This document shows positions 33,301 through 45,300 of a DNA stretch of 64,000 nt, piece after piece; the stretch's first letter is position 1, and each line of letters begins with the position of its first letter. The DNA comes from Apoda limacodes (taxonomy: Eukaryota > Arthropoda > Insecta > Lepidoptera > Limacodidae). The notes under the pieces are model-generated. The model ran no database searches, was not told the origin of the DNA, and worked only from the letters and a program-made list of their open reading frames with translations. Position numbers and translations under genes: made by a program. Location of the stretch: positions 12,990,501 to 13,054,500 of the forward strand of contig OX291557.1 of assembly GCA_946406115.1 (NCBI GenBank), in the 5' to 3' direction.

Positions 33301-36300
33301 TCAATCAAATACGGCCACACAATTTTATGTAACAAAAGGATTTTGATAGTGATAGACTTACAGAAAATCATAAGGCATTCACTTGTCACAGAAAATAAAC
33401 ATCTTCAGATAAAATAAAAATATCAGAATGTGTATGAAAAAATATAGTAAGTGTTTAGTCTAAAATGACAGGGTAAAGTGCAACCCAAATTAAAATCTAT
33501 AAGGTGCCTTACCTCAATTGGTAGTTTTGTTGTATCTACATGGACCACGTCCATCTGTCCTAATGTCTTATAAGGGGACCTAAGGGAGCCCTAAATTACA
33601 ATAAATTAATTTATCTGAGGGGACATAAAAATAGGGACAAGTTCTACAACTTAAAATTAAAATATAAACAAAATAATACAACCTAAAGTATGCGTGATCC
33701 TTCATTTCACTTGGCACTCTCAAAATGCTTAACACTTTTCATAAAAGCAAACGCGTAATAAGCATATTACTTTATTTTTAATTAAATGTTCGTTGTACAT
33801 TTCACACTTAAATATGGAGCACTTGTTCATGTTCTGACTGCGATAAGACCAGTTCAGAATCCCGAATCGGAGGTCGACGGGCGTTGTTGACAAATCGGTA
33901 AATTCAGCCACCCACTCCACAATTTTTTTAAGAGAGCTAAACCTAGTTAACAACAAATCTGAACAAAGTAGAGGGTCAATCTTTGCCGCCAGGACGCGTA
34001 AGCCTGGGAAAGGGTCCACCAACTTCAGACAAGAAGAAGGCCACCCTGACTCTGGTTTAAAAAGCTTTCCGTTGTGGAGGAAAACCACAGAGAACTTGTG
34101 TCTCAAATCGAGACTACACATTCCAAGGTCTCTGACTGGGGACGGGTAAACTTGGTCGATTGGAGCGAACTTTTAACTCAATAAGTTCGACTCAAAGGCA
34201 AGTCATTGGTAATTTCTCGCCATAGAATCAATTGATACCTGCGATTTTTCTTAAAGATGCCGTCTGACAAACATCATACAGATATCAGTGACGAGAACTA
34301 CCTGATGTCTTCGAAAATTGGTCAGGATGTCATGAATATCCCGAAGCGATTCGGATCCCAAGTGAAGACACGGATTCAGGGGGACACAGTTTGAGCCGAA
34401 CTATCGAAGACAACTCTTATTTCCCTCCCTAAAGGCAGCGTGGTGAGGAATGAAGAAGTGTTCCTCCCTTGTCCACTCATCACAATGTCCCTTGTCCAGT
34501 CGAGGTCAGAAACAGACAGATGGCCTAAAGCTTGGTACTCCTGTATGAACTCCAAATACTTCTTTCGGAAGACAGGATCGCACCTCACACGCCTTCATGG
34601 AAATTAAGTTTTTCGGCTAGCATCCTGGAGTGGCCGAGGGTAGGTCGGTTCGGCAAGAAGGAGAGTCGAGTGAAGAATTGACCAGTCAAAAATCGACCGG
34701 TATTATTCACAAAGAGGGCCCCTCACTCTTCATTAGCCAGATCAGGCCTTGAAGTTGCAGTAGGCTCTTGCTAAAAGCGCTGAACTGCATCAGCAAGAGT
34801 ATGTCTCCGAGAAGCCAGACAGGGTCAGTCTTAAGAGGGACACAGATTGGAAGTGCTGGGCCCATTATGGCATCTACTAGACTTAAATCTGTGGGAAATG
34901 CCACCAACCCACTGGCCTCAAGAAGCTTAGCCGGCCCTAAGTTGCATTGACCCAGATAATCGGTACCGAGAAGTACATCCAACGAACTTGGAAGATGATA
35001 ATCAGGATCAGCCACCGCCAGACCTGTTGTCAAGTTAGTAATTTAAGGAGGTAAAGGGGGGGGGGGGAGAATATGATGCCACAATCAGGCATCATATTCC
35101 CCGACTTCAAACGCACCATACAGTGTTGCTTATAAATCATCCTTTGCTTTCCCTCGGGGAACGATACAATGCAATTTAAAAACGCAGTGCACGAAGTCAA
35201 AAGGTGGTTTGGCCCACGACAGTAAAAGCAGCTGTGTTGGTGTTCGTGGCCGCTGTCCAAATATCCCTCGAAAATGGAGGGTGGGGTGCAGGAGTCCTTG
35301 AAGGCAGTTTCGATGGTGCTTGTAAAGCTTTGGGGAGGTGGCTGAAGGAAAGCAGCGGGGAGAAGAACAGAAGGTAGGCTCTTAACCCTTCGACACTCGT
35401 CCTCACGAAATTTCTCCATATCACAAACAAATTCAAAACGGCTCCTTAATTCCGGTATAAGACGGTAGAGGACAAAATGGACAAGTAGAAAGGACCAATC
35501 CTTATTTACCTGAAGCCCTAATCCCTTAATTCTATTAACTGTCACTTCAGAAATGTTAGGAAACTGTTATAAGGCGCTAATAAAAGTATGAGCAATTTAC
35601 CTTATATTGTCATACCGTTTTTCCAATAAATCCCGGGTGGTTTTATAACCGTCATCATCCTGAGACAAATGCTTAATCATGTCATATGGCTCTGCAGCGA
35701 TTGATCCCAGCAAATTGGAGAACTTTTGTGAACAGGTTAGATGAGGCCGATTGCTACTCTGCTAAATCGCCATTAAATTTAGGGAGATCCAATACAGGCA
35801 AAGAATAAGGACCCCTTGAGTGGCCACCACAGAGTTTTTACATTTGTCCTTAGGGGCAACGGTCTTAGCCTCAGCTCTACGAATCTGTTCGTTTGAGGTG
35901 TAGCCATTTTTATATGAAACAACGAAATTAATTAACTATTTAACTAACTTCATTTTAACACAAATATGTAAACAAAGTATTAATAGTTATCACAATAAAC
36001 TATGAAATACAAAAAAAAAAAAAAAATTACTTAATAAGAAGAAGTTTTATTATTTTACCCACAAGTAGTTTTAGATCTTGATATCACTATGGGCGATCCA
36101 GCAGCGAATAACTTATTAACTTCATCCCTTAATAAAACTTATAACAACTGGTTAACCTTGTTTACAGATGCCTCCAAACTTTCTGAAAACAGCTGTGTTG
36201 GTTCAGCTGTTTGGATTCCTAAATTTAAAATTATACACAGGTTCAAAAGTCCCCCTTAAGACATCCGCCTTTACATGGGAGTCTATCGCTCTTTTAGAAG

Positions 36301-39300
36301 CCGTGTTATATATAAAATAAATCTAGATAAATCAATAGTTCTATCTGATTCAAAAAGCTGTCTCCAAGCTGTACTATGCAACCCTTTTAAAACTAAACTA
36401 TTATCCCACATCATTGTTGAGATAAAAAAAGTATTATATGCATGTCAAAGCCAAGGTATTGAGGTGGTTGTTGCCTGGGTTCCTGGTCACACTGGTGTGG
36501 AAGGTAATGAGATGGCTGACCAATGGCTAAGGATGCTGCTCAAACAGGACTTTCGACCCACTACAAAATCTTCTCCCTAGACTTGTAATGCCTAGCAAAA
36601 AGACAACTTATAACAGACTGAAACACTTTATGGAGACAGTCGAGGGCAACAAAAGGAAAATATTATGGTCAAATTTTCATATGTAGTAGTAGATTGGGCC
36701 ATGTTGCCATTTTGCTGGGGTTCAAAATAATAATAAAGTGTGCAAAAAATGTTCAAAGTAACTATAAGAGGGTGCAAGGGAAAACAACTGGACTATATGG
36801 AATATTTTTACGGTTTTTCCTTTGTTTTAGTAACGGTTAGGGTGTACAAATGGGGCTGCTGAAAAAATTTTTTTTTTTGGAAAACTGGTCCCCATATATC
36901 GACATAGGTTATAATGAAAAAAATAATTGTTGATGTTGCCATATTTTATGATTTAGGGTCAACGGGAAGTACCCATAGGTGTTGATTCCCATGCGAGCGT
37001 CAAAATATGCGGCATAACAACGCCCTTATCTTTTGATTGCGTTGACTTCGAAGTTTTAATTTTTCACTTCTCCAAGAGATTGCATATCTAAGTATTTGAT
37101 TTAATTTTACTTTGATACCTCTACGCGTTCCAGAGCAAAAGAGTCTTGACAGACTGACAACAAAGTGACCCTATGAGGGTTCCGTTATTTCTTTTGGGGT
37201 AAGGAACCTTAAATCATACCTAGAATACCTCAAATGCATTTCTGAAGCCCTAGTCAATGTCACTATAGGGTACGCGACAAAAATTTTTTTTACCCCTTAG
37301 TTCAATATATTTTCTTATTTTTTTAGATTTCATAACAAATATGTATGGCGATTTACAAAAGTCTACTTTCTGTTAAAAATCGATACAAACAGACGGACAT
37401 GAAACTATAAAGGAACCCTAAAAACCTTTACGTTTAGGGTTGTTGTTAGTGTTTGTTAAATACGTAAATGGTGGTACGGAACCCACGGTTAGCTACTCCG
37501 ACTTGCACTAGACCGATTTTAATAACACGCATGTAAATTCACGCAATTTACGAAAAAAGACAAAAACAAAAAGTGTGCCGCTAATTGGTCACCCATCCAA
37601 CTGTTTTAAAGATAGAGCAAAAACAAAGAAAATGTGTTTATTGTATAGGGATCCCCTTAAATTTTTACTTTTTATTATTTGTTAGATAATTTAATTCTGC
37701 GAAAAATTTAGGCTTCTACCTATTTCGGTCTAAAAGATAGTCTTTTAATGGTCGGACAGACAGACATCGTAGGCTTAGAAACAGGGCTCCGTTGGCACCC
37801 TCTGGGTACAGAACCCTAAAAACGCCAAGTGTAAGTCAGATTGGCGTACTGTGACTTTCGTATCTACTAAATAAAAATCTCAAATAGAAAACTAAGTTTC
37901 AAAGGAGGCTTTTCGCCAAGTTTAAGAGGAAGTTTAATTAGAAAATCGTTTTTATTTTAATAAGAGAGAATTATTAAAATAAAAACGTTTTTTTGTACCT
38001 AAAAAACGACAAGCATAAGTCTAATAAGTGAACTGAAAGTTTATTACTGAGGTAGTACATAGTACACGGTAAAAAAGGATTTCTTCAGTCAAAGCAAATT
38101 TCATCAAGTCAAGAAAACAACGTTTCATATATGCGGTCAAAAATATTTGCTTGCGCGTAGACAATCGTATTCTTGAAAAAAAAAAAATACTAAGGAAACC
38201 AAAGGATTATTGGTTTTTTGGAAGAGAATATTCTAATTTATTTCAAGAATATAATTATTCAATGCAAGACCCAAGAGTTTTAGTACAAACTAATCTACAG
38301 TAAAAATAGTTTTAAAAATAGTTTCACACAAGAACTTTGATTTCTTAGAGTAAAATAATATTTTTGTAGCACAAGTCAAGAACATTTTTGAACCAAACAC
38401 AAAAGACTTAATTAAAAAAAAAATTGGCTTCGGTTCAAAATATTTGGTTTTTATATCGAGAAAATATTTTTATATAACACGCTAGAGTGTGAGTACTCGA
38501 CAGGGTGGTGTGAGATGCTGTACAGAGGAGGTGCCACTCTGGAGTGAGAGAATCCTCAACAGGCTGTTGTGAAATGCTTAACAGTTGCGGCGCCGGAGAA
38601 GAGCTTCAGGAACTAGGAAGGAAAGAATTTATTGAAATCGCTTGTTTTTTTCGATTAATTGCAAAATATTTTAAGGCAAAAAGAATATTTAATTATCATT
38701 CAAGATGTCATGTTTTTATACTGAAAATGAATTTTATTTTCACAGTAACAAATATCCCACGCAATTATAATCTCTTAGTGTAAAGAAATTTTCAAGTTTT
38801 TTTTTTCCGTGTAACATATAGAAAATAGAACTTCGTTCCAATCGGGTAACTGAAGTCTCCTTCAAGTGCGACTAGTATTATATTTAAATGGATGAAGCAG
38901 TAGTCGTTTCTAGGGTTCCGTACGCAAAGGGTAATTAGCGGAACCCTATAACTAAGCCTTCGCTGTCCGTCCGTCCGTCTGCCACCAGGCTGTATCTCAT
39001 GAACCGTGATAGTTAAACAGTTGAAATTTTCACAGAAGATGTATTTCGGCTGCCGCTATAACAACAAATACTAAATAGCAGAATAAAATAAATATTTAAG
39101 GGGGCTCCAATATTGATAACGACAAAAGCCAGACGCTTAAAATATTTAGTTATATAGTCACTTTAAAAATACATAATTAAATTAAAATAAAACAAATATT
39201 TAAAGGGGGCTCCCACGCAACAAACGTGATTTTTTTTTGCCGTTATTATACATAATAGTACGGAACCCTTCGTGCGCGAGTCCGACTCGCACTTGGCCGA

Positions 39301-42300
39301 TTTTTGAATAGGTTTATCAATGTTCCTTTTTCTAAGGCATTTTTCGGCAATATTCCGTAAAATAGTTGTGATACATAGTAGAAAAACAAGGCGAGCGAGA
39401 AGGCTTGTAATGTGTAAATATACCTACCTATGTTCGCCCGGTTTTTTTTTAATTAAAGAGTCATATATCTTTTTCTTTATAACATTTCAAGCATTAATTT
39501 AATTCTGATGAGCTTATTGCGAAAGAGTTTGCCGTAGCCAAATGTCAGAATGATTGTATTTTTTTCATACAAATCCAACGGTGCTGCCCCCACTATTAGG
39601 AAAGCCGTGATGGTACATTATTATTATAAGTTTATAAAAGCTTAAAGTGTAATATTTGTTACAGTTGCGGATCGGTTTTGTGCTATCTGTCTGCAAAATT
39701 GTCACCATCCCACAAAACTACCATGTGGTCATATATTCTGTTTTCTTTGTGTAAAGGTAAATTTTTCTCTAAACTAAATGTTACTCAATTCCTATCTAAT
39801 AAAATATTGTGCTTTACTCATAAGTAATTACGAAAGGCCGTGTTTACACTAATGTTTGCTGAGCGTGCGCGTTTCCCTAACGTTTCAAACTTCAAACGCT
39901 AGTGTAAACACAGCCTAGAAGAGAATTAAGAAAGTATTGCAAATGCTTTAAATCTGAATCAACATCTTACGCCTAGCATTTAAAATGTAATTAGTAATGA
40001 AGAAACCGGTGGGGTTTTTTGATGCGTGCAGAGTCACGCATCAAGGGTCCTATATTTTAGATTTAACCTTATGCGTGAAATATAATGCATATATGACACG
40101 CACTTGGTCGGTTTTATATGTACAGCTTTAACTGTGTTCGCTGGGTAGATGAGTCAATGTGCTAAGTAGGGTGACTTAACGTGTAGACAGGAGTGTCGCT
40201 ATATAGCCGTGTTGCATTTATATTTCAGGGTGTAGCTATACAAAATAAAAAGTGTGCAATGTGTCGCGCATCAATACCGCCGGACTACCTAAATAATCCG
40301 GTGTTGCTCGAGAAGGTAGACGCAGAACCAACAGTTGAAGAACGGGACAATGTATATCAGTGGTACTATGAAGGAAGAAATGGTAAGAAAACGTTTTTAA
40401 AAGTTTTAAAGTAAAGGCTTAATAGTTAACAAAAACAAAGCGACTGTACTAATATTATGGAGCAACATTATTCAGCATGGTCGTAAAACTATAGTTACGC
40501 GGCCTCGGCACGTACTAACGGCCCCACATGACGATCTCGCTATCTGGATAGCGAGATTAGTCTTAACGACCTCCCCTAATAGGGCCGCCCTCCATACAGG
40601 ACGCCGACGTCCCTGGGTTCGTCGGCGCCCAAACGGAAACACGAGGTATCAAAGAGTGCCGGTGCGCTTCTCGCCCCCACTTAATCGCAACCGCACCCGC
40701 GTAACGGGGATCTCCCCTCCTGGCGGTGACTCACCTTCGGGTTCGAGACTCACGCCGGTCGAAGGGACGCCCCCGAGAGCGACAACCCAAGCCGAGCCTC
40801 CCCCCACGGGGAGCCCTTGAGCGTTGGGCGCTATACGGGCTGAGGCACCTTCAGAGACTCGCCCAAATAATGTCCGGTGAAGCAGTAATGGCTGCAACAG
40901 CCAACTGAGCCGATAAGAGCCGGCAAGAAACTCAAATATTTAAACTAATAATACAATACTTTGTTAATCATTTAACAAGTTTACTATCTGTATGTAAACA
41001 CTTAATAAAACTCACAAAGAGAGGTAGGGCGCAGCGAGAACTCGCTCTAAAAAGCCGCCCGAAAAATTAAAGCGGGGCGTAGCAATTAGTTTCTCAAATG
41101 TGCAGCCCGAACTGGGGAAGTACCTCCGCCTTACAGAAAACCGTAGCCATGATAACGCTAACATTGAGTAGTGTTGTGTTCCTGGCGGCGAGTAACGTTG
41201 CCAGAGCTCATTGAGGATTCGCTGCGCGGACGGAATCGGCGATGCTCGTTGCTGTCATTGCTCGGCGTAGACACGGCTAAATCGCCAACCTGTGTAAAGG
41301 CTCTGAAGTAGTAGAGAAGGAGACCGGAGTAGACTCGGCTACTACAACATAGGGGGATCAGGATCTGCCCGCCGTGCCAGCGACCGTATGATCCGTACCG
41401 AGCTTTGGCAGTTTTAGTACCGCACTGTTTGTCCTCTAAGATAAGCCTGTTCAGTTAATCCTCATCTTTAGTCTTAGTAACTTTTTTTAAAATAAAAAAA
41501 AAATATCAAAAATAAAAGAAAAAGAGGTTATTCAGAGGCCACTCCATCCAAATTAAATGCGGAAATCTGCAATGTTAGGGGTGTTCACGCCAACCTTTTT
41601 CAGTTCACCATCACTTTGAAACTGCGCAGCCGACTATTCTCTTTTTAACGGAGACGCAGATATCCTGCCCGGCCGATAAATCATACCTTCATCATCACGG
41701 CTTCAAACTCGAGCGCAATTTTGTGAGTCATGCCGATGTATGTATGTTTGTCCGGGAGGATATCTGCTGTCGCCGCCTTCATAACCTTGAAGACGGGATA
41801 CTATCGATTTTGTGGGTGCACGTAGATTACGGCGGCCACACTCGTATCTATGCGTGCCTGTACAGGAAACTTATTCTCACATCATCCGACATAATTTCGA
41901 ATTAGAGAATATCTAGAAGACACAACAAAATGTCGTTCGAAGCGGTAAAATGTTGCCACTAAGAACCGGTTACGCTGCGTTACGTTACGTTCCATAGTTT
42001 TTTTAAAAACGCTGGTCTGACATCGGGGTCTTCTATCGAAGTTGCCATCTTACAGAGTGTGTGAGGGTTTGTGCAAATGGGTGGCTAGCTTTTTGTCCGG
42101 CAGACGCATACAAGCCGTAGTTGATGGTAGATTCTCTGATAGCATGGATATTAATGCTGGTATCACGCAAGGCTCTGTGCTGTCTCCTATGCTGTTTCTA
42201 CTGCATATCAATGACATGTTGGACATCAGCAACATATATTGCTATGCAGATGACAGTAGTGGAGACGCTTGTTACACGGTTCATGCAAGCATCCCTCGTT

Positions 42301-45300
42301 CCGTTGTAAAGGAAAGCGTGGAAAAATTGTGTCTTAAATCTAGACCACTCTGTCCAAGGTCACTGACTGAGGTCGGGAAAACTTGGTCCGATTCAACCCT
42401 ACAAAAAAAGAAGTCTGCGTGTTCACCGCTAAGAAAACCCTACTCACTGTGGTCCCACAAATCCAGAACAATCCCCTTTCCATCTCCAAGAGCATTGGGA
42501 TCGTTTGCAAGACAAGGTGAAGCTGGGTCTGTACTGAGGATGTACTCGTATTTTTGGCTTACTTTATGAACTAGCAAATAAATAAAAGCCTAACTCTTTA
42601 TTGTGTTAACATGAAAACGTCTACACTAATATTATAAAGAGGAAAGATTTGTATGTTTGTAACGAATAAACCCAAAAACTACTCGAGTGATTTCAAAAAT
42701 TCTTTCACCATTAGAATGCTACTTTATCCCTTAGTAACATAGGCTATATTAATTACTATGAAAAATTGCGGATCCCTCTAAAACTTCAGTAAAAAAATAT
42801 ATCATAAAATGTCTTTCATCGCATACGCTGCGGAAACTATTGATAGAGCAAAACAATGACCACAATATTAAAGAACATATCAATATCTATAAAAAACTTC
42901 GCGATACCATATATCCAACTATTGTACTTATGTCACTAGAACTACTTTCACGACCAAAATCAGACCATGTAATGCATACCTCTGTATTAATCCCAATCTA
43001 AATAAATCATTTCGTATTCAAGACTGCTTTAATACCTGTAGATTACTTTTTGAATTATTTAAATGACATTCTATTCAAAAGATATATATAATTTAAAAAT
43101 GTCAATCTAAACAAAATACTCATCCATACTAATATTATAAATGCGAAAGTAACTCTGTCTGTCTTTTACCTCTTCACGTTTAAACCCAGGGCCGGATTTA
43201 GGTGAGGGCAAACGGGGTGAAAGCCCCGGGCCTCCACAAACGGGGGGCCCCCACAATAGAGACTTCGGAAAAAAATCTTTCAAATTCCGACTAGTAAACA
43301 TCTTTTCCTTTGATATTTTGTTTTCACTGTTTTACCTTTATCTAATAGTGGTGGTTAATATAACGTACAGCTGATAAATATAGCAAACTATTTTCTTGCA
43401 ACGTATATAGCGCGCGCTATATAAATATTCAGGTAGCGCTAAAATTATAACGTTCTTTTAGAACATAACTAACTAGAACGTAAGTCTGACAACCCGTGAG
43501 CCGCGAATGAAGCGTTGTCAAAAAGGGGGAATTTTTAGTGGGGTATTTATAGGGACTCCGAAGAAAATCTGAAATTTAAATCGAACAAAGCCTGTGTCAT
43601 GTGCGTAGAACGGAACGCACAACACGAAAGTTCATATCGCACCGTCCGACTCTTTCACTCTAAAGGTGATAACAGAACCGTGAGAAGGACGGCACGATAA
43701 GATATGAATAAGAACTTTCACTCACTGTTCTATTCCGCTCTATCTTTCGATTAAACTAAAATACTAGTACTAAAAGAATATACTTGGTTTCAAAATAAAT
43801 TATTTATTGAAAAACTAGACTGAAAAAAATTGTTCATTTTATTTGGAACATAATTTGGGGCCACGGGGCCACCACTCCTTTGTTGCCCCGAGGCCTCCAG
43901 ACCTAAATCCGGCCCTGATTAAACCGCTGTACCGATTAAGATGAAATTTGAAGTTCCGAGAAAGGACATAGGTTATTTAAAAACGTCAAGTGTGAGTCGG
44001 TATTTTGTATAATTGAAGAGTTACCGTTTAATTCATACACCGATAACCGAATGTACGCCACCGCGGTCGACTCCTTGCTTCCTCCCTACGCAGCGGTCGC
44101 AATCGACATTGAATATATTGACTTTTTCAAGGAAAAAAACTTTGAGAATAAAAATAGGTTTATGGATAAAAATATAAATTGTAATTTGAATAAAAAAACT
44201 ACTTATGTCATGCATAAAGATACATTTACTCTACGTTTATCCCAAAATGATTAAAAAATATAAGTCCACTTGTGCGAAGCCGGGACGGGGCCCTAGCATT
44301 TATAATATATGTATGTAACGTATTATATTGTGTATTGGAATCTGATTATGTTTCTTAAAAGACGCTCAGACGGTTAAATTTGCCGGAAATCCAAAATATT
44401 GTCACCAAATGACGTTTTTGGAAGAAGTTCCGGATAAACAGTACCTGGCAACCAAGAGCTTTTGAACTATTTATCTATACCAAAGTTTCAACATTGTTAA
44501 CAAAATAACTTTTGAGAGTTTAATTCTTTTTTTCCTTACAAGTGTGTGAAAAACGTCGTATAATACGCATGATAAACTTTACCAGTTTTTTTTTTACTGT
44601 TACAGGTTGGTGGAAATACGACGAGCGTAGCAATATTGAATTAGAAACAGCTTTTAGTTTGGGACAATCAGAATGTACGCTTTTGCTTGCTGGAGCCGTG
44701 TACTGCATAGAATTCGAACACATGGTGCAGATTCGACGCACGGACCCGACACGGCGGCGTCGCGTTCGTAGAGATAAACCCAACTTGCAGGCTAAAGGTA
44801 ACATTGTAATTGAAAATGATGTCACTTTGTACGCTATGTATTGTACTGAAATCGAACACATGATGCAGATCCTAATACAGAAGTAGCAAGTTAGTCGTAT
44901 CCGTTGAAATAAACCTAACTTGGATACTGAAAGAAAACAATATTGTTCTGGAAGCAGCTAGGAACCCTTTTTTTAGGCTGTGTAGAGCGAAATTATCGGC
45001 AACCTTTGGATGACGCCTTTCGAAAAAATTGGCTAAGTGTGAGCATGTCATATCTTGCAATTGTAATGTATTTATATTAGCTTTAGTTATTTCCACTGTC
45101 ACGCTATTTTCCCAATTTTTGTGTAAACTAATTCGAGTTTCTCACATTTTGTGTGACTTTAACGACATTGACGATTAAATGGGTGGCCCTTTTTCGTACA
45201 TAACGTCTAGTTAGTTTATGTTCATCTTATAAATTATGAACCTTCATAAAATCGATGAAGGTATAATAAACAAAGGTAAATTAGGAGGCGTCCGTTATTT

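Noticed and set aside
40649..40908. GC-rich ORFs on both strands
   Set aside because: They lie in the leader of the CR1-like LINE; the plus frame has a stop and the minus one is a shadow.
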